From: Candidatus Magnetocorallium paracelense
GTDB lineage: Bacteria; Nitrospirota; Thermodesulfovibrionia; Thermodesulfovibrionales; Magnetobacteriaceae
Reading direction: 5' to 3'
Assembly: GCA_029001845.1 (NCBI GenBank)
Contig: JAREWP010000101.1
Location: 1-64,000 of the forward strand
Length of the DNA: 64,000 nt
This document shows positions 53,176-62,503 of this stretch, piece by piece (positions within the stretch are counted from its first letter, which is position 1; each line of letters opens with the position of its first letter). The position numbers and the translations under genes are program-made. The notes beneath the pieces are model-generated. The model was not told the DNA's origin and did no database searches. It saw only the letters and a program-made list of their open reading frames with translations.

Positions 53176-55237
53176 ATCTGGCAATTCAAACTCTTTAGAG
53201 AATGGTAATAAGGAAAATAGTAAAATGCTTTCCGAGAACTCTGAAAAAACACTTTCATACGATAATATAGAAACAATAAGCTCAAATGAAGAGGAGAGAA
53301 TAAGTCCATATAGTTTCCATGAAGAGAGAGGTTTAAATAAAGAAGAAGATAACACAATCACCAGCCCATATATTAATGAGGAAACAGTTACACACACACC
53401 AAAAAAAATCGCAGCCTCTGTAAAAGAGGAAACTAAGGCCGTTAGCAGACCACATAAGTTGAAGCAACCTGAATCTCCACGTTTGCCTGATTTTCAAAAA
53501 AGAGAAAATCATTTTGCAAGTTTTTTGTTAGAAGAAAAAATAATAGATAGACATGATCTTTTACTTGGTCTATATAAAACAGCACAGGACCAGGGTACAT
53601 CGTTATTTCAAGTAATCTTTGAATCAGGCAACATGCTTATGTCTGATTTTTATAAAAAGGTTGCATATTGGCTGAATTGTAAATACTTCGAATCTGCTGA
53701 TGAAATTCTATCTTTAGTGGAATTTCCACTTGGAAGAGATCATGCAGTGTTTCTACGCTCGCAGACTCTTCCGATAGTCCCAGCATGGGAAAAGGGAGGG
53801 AGTAATGGAGCTATAAATCTCGTTTCATCCAATCCATTCGATTTAAACATGTACGACTTCATCTCACAGCATCTGAAAGGGTACCCTTTGATCTGGCATT
53901 TTGGAAATCCGACAGCTCTTAAAAATGTTGTACAGCGTCTGAGCGTAACGGCATCGGCATTAAAAGATGTAAAAGAAGAACCGTTAAAAATAATAGAGTT
54001 CACAGATGAAAATGAAGAGTTTTTGTCCCTTAATATTCAAGAGGCTGATGTTCCTACAATGATTAATTGGTTTATTTACAGGGCAGTAAAAGGAAGAGCT
54101 TCGGATGTACATATTGAACCAGGCGAAAGATACATGAGTGTAAGAGTACGTATTGATGGCGTGTTACAAGAGGAGTACATGCTTCCAATGGAACTTCATC
54201 CAGAGGTTACATCACGTATTAAGATTCTCTCTGAGATGAATGTTGCAGAGAAGAGGTTGCCCCAAGACGGGCGTTTTGGGGTTAGGATTAGTGGAAACTC
54301 TATAGACCTTCGCGTTTCGACTTTCCCTACTGTGCGTGGCGAAAAAGTAGTTCTCCGTCTTCTCGAACAGAGTGCGCTCCATTTTTCGCTTGACAGCATA
54401 GGGTTTCAGGTTGGTGATCTCGAGCGTCTTAAAAAACGTATCGCAGCACCCTATGGTATGATTATCATATCCGGCCCCACTGGAAGCGGTAAGACCACTA
54501 CTTTATATTCGGCCATAAACAGTTTGGATGTATCGAGGTTGAATGTAGTCACTGTCGAAGATCCTGTGGAATATCGATTGACCGGAGTGTATCAGTTACA
54601 GGTAAAGGAAAAAATCGGCCTTACGTTCGCCTCTTCTCTAAGAAGCATTTTGAGACAGGACCCGGACGTTATACTGGTAGGCGAAATTCGCGACAGTGAG
54701 ACTGCCGAAATTGCCGTTAGAGCAGCTCTTACGGGACACATAGTTTTATCCACTCTACATACGAATGATGCTGTAGGAGTTATGGCTCGCTTGTTAGATA
54801 TGGGCATCGAACCCTTTCTTTTGGCCTCTGCAATGAGCATAGCTATGGCTCAAAGACTGGTTCGAGTAATATGCGAGATGTGCAGAGAGACAATATCGGG
54901 CAAAAAGGTGGTCAGAGAGTTGCAAAAAAAGGGAGTTACTAAAAAACAGCTCAACGATTTGAAAATTGAGATAGATGTGGATAATCAATATGAGGCAGGC
55001 AGAGGCTGCTCTCATTGCAGGGAGACCGGGTATTACGGACGCAGGGCAGTTTTGGAATTGTTTGAAGTCGATGAAGAGATAAAAATGGCTATGCTTGAGA
55101 GACCTTTTAATGAACCTAAGATAAGGGAGCTTGCGAAAGCTCAGGGGATGATCAGCTTAAAGGATAATGGTCTTTTACTTGTAGAGGAAGGGGTAACAAC
55201 CATTGAGGAAGTCATCCGCCTCCTTGTGGAGCTTTAG
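53168..55237 (+). CDS. GspE/PilB-type secretion ATPase
   Basis: The 689-residue hexameric ATPase has an acidic, Ser/Thr-rich N-terminal stretch (about 1-110) that may be a kinase target, an N1-like domain (ADEILSLVEFPLGRD; about 115-260), then the ATPase. This has Walker A GPTGSGKTTTLY, the Asp box VEDPVEY, Walker B ILVGEIRDSETA and the His box GHIVLSTLHTNDA. A tetracysteine zinc motif (CEMCRETISG, CSHCRETGY) lies before the C-terminus. It powers pilus or pseudopilus assembly. It overlaps the kinase gene before it and the GspF gene by one base after it. Confidence 0.9.
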   Translation: MTESGNSNSLENGNKENSKMLSENSEKTLSYDNIETISSNEEERISPYSFHEERGLNKEEDNTITSPYINEETVTHTPKKIAASVKEETKAVSRPHKLKQPESPRLPDFQKRENHFASFLLEEKIIDRHDLLLGLYKTAQDQGTSLFQVIFESGNMLMSDFYKKVAYWLNCKYFESADEILSLVEFPLGRDHAVFLRSQTLPIVPAWEKGGSNGAINLVSSNPFDLNMYDFISQHLKGYPLIWHFGNPTALKNVVQRLSVTASALKDVKEEPLKIIEFTDENEEFLSLNIQEADVPTMINWFIYRAVKGRASDVHIEPGERYMSVRVRIDGVLQEEYMLPMELHPEVTSRIKILSEMNVAEKRLPQDGRFGVRISGNSIDLRVSTFPTVRGEKVVLRLLEQSALHFSLDSIGFQVGDLERLKKRIAAPYGMIIISGPTGSGKTTTLYSAINSLDVSRLNVVTVEDPVEYRLTGVYQLQVKEKIGLTFASSLRSILRQDPDVILVGEIRDSETAEIAVRAALTGHIVLSTLHTNDAVGVMARLLDMGIEPFLLASAMSIAMAQRLVRVICEMCRETISGKKVVRELQKKGVTKKQLNDLKIEIDVDNQYEAGRGCSHCRETGYYGRRAVLELFEVDEEIKMAMLERPFNEPKIRELAKAQGMISLKDNGLLLVEEGVTTIEEVIRLLVEL

Positions 55238-56298
55238 TGACTTCGCTTCCTTTCCAAAAAATTAATAGTGGTACATTGGTTATATTTACTGAGCAGCTTG
55301 CTGCTATGGTTTCTGCCCAACTGCCTCTCCTGCAGATAATTGAAACCCTCGCGAGCGAGATCATGGACAAAAAGCTTAAAAGTATTCTTAATAAAGTAAT
55401 TGCACGCCTTGAGCTTGGACATGACTTGGGTGATATATTGGAAGACTATCCTGAGGCATTCAGCTCTATTTATGTGAATATGGTTAGAGCAGGAATGAAT
55501 TCGGGCCGCCTTGACGTCTCCCTTGAGCAACTGGCAAAGTATCTCAAACAGACCCATGAAACTATCGGAAAGGTGTCATCTGCAGTCACATACCCCCTAT
55601 TCCTTGTTTTTGCCTTAATTATTGTGATGGCAGTAATAATATATTGGATACTTCCGAATTTCAGAAGTTTGTATGATACCTTTGGTGGTGAACTTCCAAA
55701 GCCTACTCAATGGCTTATTGCCTTTGCATATGCAGTGGAACAATGGTGGCATTTGGGGGTTTTAACAGTTTCTATAATATTGTTTTTATACTGGTTGTAT
55801 ATCCAGACTCCTGACGGTCGTTGGCTTTCTGACAGGATCAGATTAAGATTTCCTATATTCGGCTCTTTCTTCTACCGTTTGGCTATTGCAAGGTTTCTTC
55901 GTACAATGGCTGTACTTGTACAAAGCGAGGTTCCTATAATAAAAACTCTGAATCTTGCAGCCCCTGCTTCAGGGAATGTATACATAGAAGGAATTATTAT
56001 AGAGGCATCATCTCTTGTGGAAAGAGGCCGGAGCCTGACATATGCTTTTCGAGAAAGTGGGCTGTTCCACGGAATTGTTTTACAAATGATTTCGTCCGGT
56101 GAAGAAAGTGGTGTTTTGGACAGATTATTGTTTTCAGCTTCTAATTTTTATGATAAACTGACAGAGTATAGAATACAGTCTATCATTGGTCTTATCAATC
56201 CTATTTTAACAATTTTGATAGGTATGATTATTAGTTTATTATTAATTGCTTTATTTCTCCCTATCTTTGAAATGGGTAGTGTAGCAAGAGGAGTTTAA
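55237..56298 (+). CDS. GspF/PilC-type inner-membrane platform protein
   Basis: The 353-residue protein has two T2SSF domains: FTEQLAAMVSAQLPLLQ with ILEDYPEAFSSIYVNMVRAG, and LARFLRTMAVLVQ-type later (SEVPIIKTLNLAAPASGN). Three membrane segments are placed as in the family. The start is GTG overlapping the stop of the ATPase gene. It works with the ATPase to build the pseudopilus. Confidence 0.9.
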   Translation: MTSLPFQKINSGTLVIFTEQLAAMVSAQLPLLQIIETLASEIMDKKLKSILNKVIARLELGHDLGDILEDYPEAFSSIYVNMVRAGMNSGRLDVSLEQLAKYLKQTHETIGKVSSAVTYPLFLVFALIIVMAVIIYWILPNFRSLYDTFGGELPKPTQWLIAFAYAVEQWWHLGVLTVSIILFLYWLYIQTPDGRWLSDRIRLRFPIFGSFFYRLAIARFLRTMAVLVQSEVPIIKTLNLAAPASGNVYIEGIIIEASSLVERGRSLTYAFRESGLFHGIVLQMISSGEESGVLDRLLFSASNFYDKLTEYRIQSIIGLINPILTILIGMIISLLLIALFLPIFEMGSVARGV

Positions 56299-56315
56299 GT
56301 TATATTTTTAAGACT

Positions 56316-56843
56316 ATGTTAAAAGAACATTTAAAAAAAGGATTTACCTTAGTAGAATTAATGGTAGTGATAGCTATAATTGGCATTTTAGCCTCCATAG
56401 GGATACCCAGGTTTTCTAAATTTATCATAGATGCAAAAGCAACAGAGGCTATAAGAAACATAAGCAGAATAGCAGAAGTTACGCAAGCTTATAAGGATGT
56501 CAATCGAGTATACCCCAATGAGGGTGAGGAGATATTAGAAAAAGGTAGTAAAAGTTTCGCAGTATATATGCCACAGCTTGACCTTTCAGAATCAACAAAT
56601 TTTTCATATTTTCTTACGACTGATAAAGAAAAAGGAATATGTATAATGGCAAAAAGTATTAGTTGGGGAAACGACAGATGCATATATTTCTTAAGTAATC
56701 CTTCTTCAGCAGGTATCAGGCCTGAGCAAATAGTATATTTTGATGATGACCATTTTTATAAGAAATATTTTATTGATGAAAACGCATCTGTTTTCTTTAT
56801 CCCTGATTTTTGTCCTATTTGTATCAGAAATATAAATGAATGA
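56316..56843 (+). CDS. type IV pilin/pseudopilin-like protein
   Basis: The 175-residue protein has the type III signal KKGFTLVELMVVIAIIGIL with cleavage after Gly9 and Glu at position 5 of the mature helix. The C-terminal part is unlike classical major pilins and has cysteines in a final FCPIC. It is probably a minor pilin or pseudopilin. The next gene starts at the last bases (ATGA). Confidence 0.8.
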   Translation: MLKEHLKKGFTLVELMVVIAIIGILASIGIPRFSKFIIDAKATEAIRNISRIAEVTQAYKDVNRVYPNEGEEILEKGSKSFAVYMPQLDLSESTNFSYFLTTDKEKGICIMAKSISWGNDRCIYFLSNPSSAGIRPEQIVYFDDDHFYKKYFIDENASVFFIPDFCPICIRNINE

Positions 56844-57286
56844 ATACTTTTTTTACAAAAAACATCAATAAAGGCTTTGCAAGCATTTCCATAATTTTTC
56901 TCCTAACTATCATCTTCTTTGGAATTGGATCATTTTTAACTTATGTGCTTTTAAATACCTCACATGAAGCAGAACTTTCACTTAAAAAAGTAAGATCCTA
57001 TTGGGCTATGGCCGGGGAACTTGATTACGCTCTCTCCAGATGCAGGCAATCCAATAGAACATACACAAAATCATGTAATAATTTCCTGGAATTTGAAGAT
57101 TACAATTTTTTTAGAGAAGTGGATACGTGGATATATTCAGTGCAAGAGTCATATGAGATTTCTCATCTTTGTGCGTATTCTGAGGTGAGAATGTCAACCA
57201 ACAAGGACCGTTTATTATCTGAATTGAAGGTGGGTATTAATATAGCAAAAGGAGAGGCCACTGTTACGTCGTGGCAATGGAGATGA
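56840..57286 (+). CDS. MshP/PilX-like minor pilin
   Basis: The 148-residue protein has a short leader, NKGFASISIIFLLTIIFFGIGS, with Gly-Phe cleavage but no Glu5, as in PilX/MshP-type components. The following helix has SYWAMAGELDYALS, like the RAYYAAQAGLE stretch in that group. The function is inferred from position and signal. Confidence 0.65.
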   Translation: MNTFFTKNINKGFASISIIFLLTIIFFGIGSFLTYVLLNTSHEAELSLKKVRSYWAMAGELDYALSRCRQSNRTYTKSCNNFLEFEDYNFFREVDTWIYSVQESYEISHLCAYSEVRMSTNKDRLLSELKVGINIAKGEATVTSWQWR

Positions 57287-58965
57287 TTGCATTGCCTTTT
57301 TTCAGTACTAAAATAATCAATTGTAACGTTACAAATGTTGAAAATAAAATTATTTCTTTATACATAGGCATGTCTTCCTGTTGGATGTCGGAGTCTGATT
57401 CAGATGTTTCCATCAACATGTCTCGAAGAGTAGATATTGATAGTGATTCGACTACTGATGATTTATTAAAGACTTTATTTACGCAAGAAAAGCATTATTC
57501 GATTAGACTTCTTCTTCACCAACCCGATTTTTTTTATAAAATAGTCAGATTAACTGGAAATGAAAATAGAGAGCACCTGTCTGCCTTTTTTCATTTCCTG
57601 AGTCCTCCTGCTTCTATAATTAAACTTCCTTTACGTAATGATAATAGTGGTGATGATTATCATTTATTAGCAGCAGTAGAGGTAGGTGTTTTAAAAACAA
57701 TACTTAGGAGCATTCCGGAAGCAGCTTTTTCCATAGAGTCTTTTATTCCTCTACCATGCATTTTCTTAATGGCATTACATCAAAGTTTAATCAATTCGAA
57801 TATTGGTATACTGATTCCCGGATTTTATTGTACATCAATAGTTTTAGGCGGCAAAGGCAGGCCAAGTCTGGTACGTTCATTTTTACCAGGTTGGCGTCAA
57901 GTATTTGAAGGTCTAAAAGATGAAGGACTTTCTAATCAAGCTGCTTTATCTCTCATATTTTCTAAAGGAATAATCGGACGTTCTACTGCTTATAGTAAAG
58001 TAATCGATCCTTTCATCTACTCAATTAATAAGTCAATAAATGAGACATTAATTTATTATAGAGAACAGTTAGGGGGAGAACCTTTAGAAAGAATAGTTTT
58101 ATGTGGTTATGAAATAGCTTATGGGTTATTTAAAGAGGAGGTGTTGGATTTTGACCCTGTATTTTATATAGCAGGCAAAGAGTTTGATTCAGTGCCTAAT
58201 TTATTAAAAGGCACGACAGAGCCTTTGATTAAAGTAAGTCGTGTAATGTATAGCTATAGCACAGGTAAACGACAATTTGAAAAAATAAGGGCGCCAATGA
58301 GTATGAACAAAAGAGGAGCGTACAGACAAAAATATACTTTACTAGATCGCCTGGCAAGTTCCTTTATGAAGTCTTATGATGAAAACACGGAGACTGATCG
58401 GCTTGGGGCTAAGAGTAAGCGTGAGATTTTTTTAATGCTCATGTTAGTAGTAATAGTGATGTGGTTTTTTCTTTCTCAATATACAAATCTTAAGAAGCGG
58501 TACAAAATGAAAGTGGATCATTTTTATCATATCCAAGAGGAATTTACTCTTAAAGGAAAGCATACCCAATCATCTGAGGGTAAATATCATGTGTCAAATA
58601 AAATTGTTTGGGCTGAACAGATGATTGCACTTTCAGAGGAAATTAAGCATCCTTTATGGCTAACAGATATATATATAGAAGCCATTGAAGAAGAGTCACA
58701 GGGCGGTTTTTTGTTACATAATATTTTAACAGTAGAAGGTGCTACTCTCTCCTTATTTGAAAATCATATTTCTGAAGTCGCAGGATACATGGAGCGTTTA
58801 AAAAGAAATAAAAAATTCAATGAAAATTTAACAAAGCTTAATGTTCGAGACATATCATTAGATGAAAGGCAAGGTAATATAATACGATTTATTATTGAAG
58901 CTACCTATGATCACCCTCAAAATAAAATGAATCATAAAGAAGATGTTTTTCAAAGAATATTATAG
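57283..58965 (+). CDS. PilM-PilN/GspL-like fusion protein
   Basis: The protein (~560 residues) starts at an ATGA overlap with the preceding gene; a GTG at 57271 is an alternative start. The N-terminal half (about 1-370) is an actin-like domain of the PilM/GspL type with weak motifs (IGILIPGFYCTSIVL, IVLCGYEIAYGLF). A single membrane segment at about 385-405 (FLMLMLVVIVMWFFLS) is followed by a coiled coil and a PilN-like periplasmic domain. The whole order is that of GspL or of PilM fused to PilN. Its stop codon lies inside the left end of the 108-bp element at 58961, so the C-terminus may have been altered by that insertion. Confidence 0.7.
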   Translation: MIALPFFSTKIINCNVTNVENKIISLYIGMSSCWMSESDSDVSINMSRRVDIDSDSTTDDLLKTLFTQEKHYSIRLLLHQPDFFYKIVRLTGNENREHLSAFFHFLSPPASIIKLPLRNDNSGDDYHLLAAVEVGVLKTILRSIPEAAFSIESFIPLPCIFLMALHQSLINSNIGILIPGFYCTSIVLGGKGRPSLVRSFLPGWRQVFEGLKDEGLSNQAALSLIFSKGIIGRSTAYSKVIDPFIYSINKSINETLIYYREQLGGEPLERIVLCGYEIAYGLFKEEVLDFDPVFYIAGKEFDSVPNLLKGTTEPLIKVSRVMYSYSTGKRQFEKIRAPMSMNKRGAYRQKYTLLDRLASSFMKSYDENTETDRLGAKSKREIFLMLMLVVIVMWFFLSQYTNLKKRYKMKVDHFYHIQEEFTLKGKHTQSSEGKYHVSNKIVWAEQMIALSEEIKHPLWLTDIYIEAIEEESQGGFLLHNILTVEGATLSLFENHISEVAGYMERLKRNKKFNENLTKLNVRDISLDERQGNIIRFIIEATYDHPQNKMNHKEDVFQRIL

Positions 58966-59068
58966 TAGTCCTCATATGACCTGATACTAAAAAATACTAC
59001 TTAGGACTTAATTAATTACTATAGGCTATTTTATAAAAAGAGCATCAAGTCATATGAGGACTACTATA
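58961..59068. repeat. 108-bp element with perfect 20-bp inverted ends, family E
   Basis: TATAGTAGTCCTCATATGAC at 58961-58980 and its exact inverse at 59049-59068 flank a ~68-bp AT-rich interior. The element has MITE structure and interrupts the pilus operon, with the left end containing the TAG stop of the PilM-PilN gene. I did not see a second copy in the window. Confidence 0.75.
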
Positions 59069-59177
59069 GATAGAAGCAGTAAGATTGCATATTAAATCAC
59101 TCAATATTGAGAAATAATGAATCACATAACAAGGCATTAGATATAATTACCCTGAGAGTCAAAATAGTCTATTTTTT

Positions 59178-59981
59178 ATGGATGAGCACAGAAGAATAAT
59201 AATTAGTATTGTAGTATTAGCAGTGATCATGCTGCTATCAGGATATTTTTTATTTTATTTACCGATAGAAAATAACTACAACACAATAAACAGTCATATT
59301 AATTATTTTAAAAAGCTAAAGAGCCGATCTGAAGTTGCAGCAGAGAATCGACACATAAATGTAAAGAATAGTGATACAGAGCTTCAAAAAAATGATACTA
59401 TTGAGGATTTTTTACGGGGAATCAATGATGTTGCTTTTAATGCCGATGTTGTCATTTATAAAATGACACAGGACAGAAGATGGCCTAATACTTTTAAACT
59501 ATCGGTTATTTCTGATTACCACTCATTTCTTAAGTTTATCGCGGAGATAGAACAGATCAATATATATATTAGAGAGTTATCGATTCATCCATATAAAATG
59601 GAAGCAGGGCTGCCTTTGAATGTTGTGACTCTCCTTATTTCTGTCTTCAGGCATGATTATTCCATATCAGCTGAAAGATTTAAACGCTTAAATGACTACA
59701 TAAATAAAAAAGAACTTCAAGATCCTTTTAAAAATTTAGACCAGTACGTTCCTATCATTGATCTTACATGGTTACATAAATTAACATCTATTGGTATATC
59801 TGCCGGTACTAAAGAAGCTACTATTGATAGAAAGGTCGTGCGCGTTGGAGATTTTTACCCTCCAGGTTCAAATAGAAGAATTACCATGATTGAAGCGGAC
59901 CGTGTCTATTTGTCAGAAAAAACTATTCAAGGAGAAAAGGAGTATATTATCAGATTCCGTAAAAAACGATCCTTACAATGA
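59178..59981 (+). CDS. PilO-like protein with PilP/MshK-like C-terminal domain
   Basis: The 267-residue protein has an N-terminal membrane segment (about 8-28), a coiled coil, and a PilO-like ferredoxin-fold domain (FKLSVISDYHSFLKFIAEIEQ). A second part after about 175 has DPFKNLDQ and then VVRVGDFYPPGSNRRITMIEADRVYL-like text, given here as blocks VRVGDFYPPGSN and ITMIEADRVYL. This resembles PilP/MshK/GspC homology regions that contact the secretin. A fusion of both in one chain is compact and unusual. The pilin gene overlaps its end in the longer frame only. Confidence 0.6.
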   Translation: MDEHRRIIISIVVLAVIMLLSGYFLFYLPIENNYNTINSHINYFKKLKSRSEVAAENRHINVKNSDTELQKNDTIEDFLRGINDVAFNADVVIYKMTQDRRWPNTFKLSVISDYHSFLKFIAEIEQINIYIRELSIHPYKMEAGLPLNVVTLLISVFRHDYSISAERFKRLNDYINKKELQDPFKNLDQYVPIIDLTWLHKLTSIGISAGTKEATIDRKVVRVGDFYPPGSNRRITMIEADRVYLSEKTIQGEKEYIIRFRKKRSLQ

Positions 59982-60018
59982 ATGTAGTTTAGATGTAAAT
60001 AGCAGAATTCGTTATTTT

Positions 60019-60606
60019 ATGAACAAAAAAGGTTTTACTTTAGTAGAATTAATGGTTGTGATTGTAATAATCGGAATATTGTTAACCATTGCTGTTCCGA
60101 GTTATCAACGTCAGATAATCTCAAGTCGGTTAGAAGAGGCAAAGATTATGATGTCCGCTATTGCTGCTGCTGAACGTAGGTATTTACGAGAAAATGGTCG
60201 TTATTTTGGTGATTATGAGGGTGTAAATGTTAATGAGGATGCGCTTTTTAAAACCTTGGGCGTTGATTTGAGAGAATCTATAAATTTTTGCTATCAAGTT
60301 GAATGTAATAATAATTGTATGCCTGACTTAGAAAGCTGGCACTTTAGAATTTATGGTTGGCTCTATTATGATGGTTTAAAATACTGCAAAAAGCAATCAG
60401 GTTATACGAATTCTGATGGTTGGGTAAAGCCGGAAAAGGAGGCAAATGAAATAGGGTCAGAAGGGGACAGGGTTATACTATGTTGGCCTCCGCCTAAAAA
60501 CGGTCTTAGTGATGCATCTTCCAATAAATGCGGATTGAACAGTTTTGAGGGATATATTCTATGGCAAGAGGGAGTAAGCGTAAGTGATGTATTTGACGAT
60601 GACTAG
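60019..60606 (+). CDS. type IV pilin-like protein
   Basis: I start at the ATG at 60019 (MNKKGFTLVELMVVIVI), because the frame upstream overlaps the PilO-like gene and has no signal. The mature helix has Glu5. The rest has IAAAERRYLRENGRYFG, the typical pilin hydrophobic-to-globular transition, then several cysteines (CYQVECNNNCMPD). The product is about 195 residues. It could be the main pilin or pseudopilin of the system. Confidence 0.8.
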   Translation: MNKKGFTLVELMVVIVIIGILLTIAVPSYQRQIISSRLEEAKIMMSAIAAAERRYLRENGRYFGDYEGVNVNEDALFKTLGVDLRESINFCYQVECNNNCMPDLESWHFRIYGWLYYDGLKYCKKQSGYTNSDGWVKPEKEANEIGSEGDRVILCWPPPKNGLSDASSNKCGLNSFEGYILWQEGVSVSDVFDDD

Positions 60607-61024
60607 AGGTTCTGTTTTAACACAAACATTGACTATTTTGTCTTTATTAATAATTCTGTGCGCTTCTCTTTACTTTTTTTATTCAAACTTTTATGTAATT
60701 CCTAAATTAAAAGTGGATATGATTAATTTTAGCAATGATATTTATGAAGTTGAAAAAGCCTGGTTCTTAAAACATCGAGATTTTTTTCCTTTTGGTAATA
60801 AGAATATGGATTCTGCCTTTAAAAAGCTTGGAATTAAGCGAATGGAGGGGTTGTTATGCAGAGTAGTGAAGTCATCTTCTAAAGAGCTTGCAATTTATAT
60901 ATATCCTGACAAAAAAAGACTAATCGAGGGATATGATCCTCCTTTCGTTTATGTTTACCAGGTGAGCGATGGCATTGAAAAGAGAGGATTTCTTAGTGAA
61001 GCCGGGACAATACAATCAGAATAG
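60584..61024 (+). CDS. pseudopilin-like membrane protein
   Basis: The 146-residue protein overlaps the pilin gene by 23 bases. The N-terminus (MTRGSVLTQTLTILSLLII) has a Gly followed by a hydrophobic helix as in pilins, but with a poorly conserved cleavage site and no Glu5. The segment EVEKAWFLKHRDFFPFG with FKKLGI resembles the corresponding stretch of the preceding pilin (AERRYLRENGRYFG with FKTLGV), so the fold is likely shared. An inner ATG at 60599 is an alternative start. Confidence 0.55.
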   Translation: MMYLTMTRGSVLTQTLTILSLLIILCASLYFFYSNFYVIPKLKVDMINFSNDIYEVEKAWFLKHRDFFPFGNKNMDSAFKKLGIKRMEGLLCRVVKSSSKELAIYIYPDKKRLIEGYDPPFVYVYQVSDGIEKRGFLSEAGTIQSE

Positions 61025-61643
61025 CGGTTACATCCTTATCGAGATTCTCGTTTCAACTCTTCTTATTGGCACTTTCCTTTTAGTGATAATTTTAACAGAA
61101 GATGTTATTGAAAGGATGTTTTTTCATAATACATTAAAAAAACGTGCAGTTTTTTCTATTAATTCTCAGATGGAACGTTTGTCTGCGCTTTACAGATGGT
61201 GTAAAGGTTTTAATAATCCTTTTTATAAGGATATTTATGGCAAGAACAGTGAAACCTTGAACATATACAGAAATGGGATGCTCGACTCTTCCTGTATAGC
61301 CAACGGATCATTAGTAATAACTAACCCATTTGACGTGCTTGACGGTATAAATGATTGGGAAGAGATTTATTATAATCCAGATATTTCAAATGCTTATAAC
61401 TCAGTTTTTATCGATAAACAACGTCATATTGCAGCGAAAATCGAGTGGGAAGAAAGGAGTGTAAATGATTGTAAACTCTGTGTCAAAGGTACTGAGTGTG
61501 TTACCTTGGACAGAGCAAATGCAGTTTGCCTGATATTAAAAATGTATTATCCTTACAGGTGGCGTGATAATAGAATTGTAGAGGATGAAGCATTAGGCAA
61601 AAAAGAAGAGCTCGTTTTAAAAACTATTGTAGTAAGAAAATAA
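60969..61643 (+). CDS. PilV/MshD-like prepilin
   Basis: The 224-residue protein has a prepilin signal, NSGYILIEILVSTLLIGTF, with Glu5 in the mature helix. The leader is long, overlapping the previous gene by 56 bases. The globular part has several cysteines (CKLCVKGTECVTLD). Such minor pilins prime assembly in PilV/MshD type positions. Confidence 0.7.
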   Translation: MALKREDFLVKPGQYNQNSGYILIEILVSTLLIGTFLLVIILTEDVIERMFFHNTLKKRAVFSINSQMERLSALYRWCKGFNNPFYKDIYGKNSETLNIYRNGMLDSSCIANGSLVITNPFDVLDGINDWEEIYYNPDISNAYNSVFIDKQRHIAAKIEWEERSVNDCKLCVKGTECVTLDRANAVCLILKMYYPYRWRDNRIVEDEALGKKEELVLKTIVVRK

Positions 61644-61645
61644 TC

Positions 61646-62284
61646 ATGATTAACAGAGGCATTATCTGTATGAGAGATAAAAACCATGGTTTTACGCTGG
61701 TTGAATTAATGGTTGGAATGCTGTTGCTGTCAATTATTTTATATGGTTTAACAAAAATATACGTACAGACCTTAAGTTTTCAAAATGCCGAAAAAGTCAG
61801 GTTGAAACTTTACATGGAGGCTCTTGAGCTAATAGACGTGATTGCAAATGGTGTCATTGACTCTAATAATAAGAAATATCGAGCCGGCATAAGAGGCTGT
61901 GATAGGATTAAAACTGAAAATTACCGTGATGTTTGGAAGCTGTGTAATAACAAATTCCACTTTGTTAATGAAAAGTATTCTTTATCTAATCCTACTTTTG
62001 TATCAAGAAATACTCTGATTTTTCAAAATTCTTCAGGTTCTCTGAACTACTATTCATCCAATGGTGGATTGATCGCAGATAAGGGTTATGTAGAAGAAAT
62101 GAATATTGAATCAGGCAATCTTTCAATTACGAATTATAACGGCACTAAACAAATAAAAACTGTGGCTGTTAATTTTACACTCAATGATCCTGATTACGAT
62201 ATTCGTACTGATTCAAATAACTTAAAAGAGGAATTTTGGAGCCTTTTTACGTTTAACTTAGGAAAAAGGGTAGGAGTTCAATAG
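61646..62284 (+). CDS. PilW/MshO-like prepilin
   Basis: The 212-residue protein has the signal KNHGFTLVELMVGMLLLSIIL with Glu5. Its size and position at the end of the minor-pilin set match PilW/MshO. A start at the inner ATG at 61670 is possible, giving the usual short leader. It is the last gene of the cluster. No secretin or prepilin peptidase is seen in the window. Confidence 0.75.
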   Translation: MINRGIICMRDKNHGFTLVELMVGMLLLSIILYGLTKIYVQTLSFQNAEKVRLKLYMEALELIDVIANGVIDSNNKKYRAGIRGCDRIKTENYRDVWKLCNNKFHFVNEKYSLSNPTFVSRNTLIFQNSSGSLNYYSSNGGLIADKGYVEEMNIESGNLSITNYNGTKQIKTVAVNFTLNDPDYDIRTDSNNLKEEFWSLFTFNLGKRVGVQ

Positions 62285-62324
62285 GTAATCCCTTAAGGGA
62301 AATCAGTAACAATGTCCTTAAAGG

Positions 62325-62364
62325 ACTAATCAAGCTACCGGCTTTGCTGGTAGTAATGACTTGA
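62325..62364. other. inverted repeat after the pilus cluster
   Basis: AATCAAG and CTTGATT flank an inner hairpin CTACCGGCTTTGCTGGTAG. It may be a terminator for the pilin operon or a small repeat. Confidence 0.4.
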
Positions 62365-62425
62365 TTGGATAGGATTTTTATTAAAAAAACATTTCCTGCA
62401 ACAGCTTGATTTAATAATCCGTTTA

Positions 62426-62455
62426 TTGAAAAATCCTCTTTGAATATGCTTAAAT
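62426..62455 (+). promoter_or_regulatory. possible promoter of pyrBC
   Basis: TTGAAA, an 18-base spacer and TTAAAT lie upstream of the leader hairpin. The match is fair only. Confidence 0.35.
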
Positions 62456-62503
62456 AACCATTATTTATGTTAAGCCTGACAATGCTTTCTCTTGGAAATA
62501 ATT

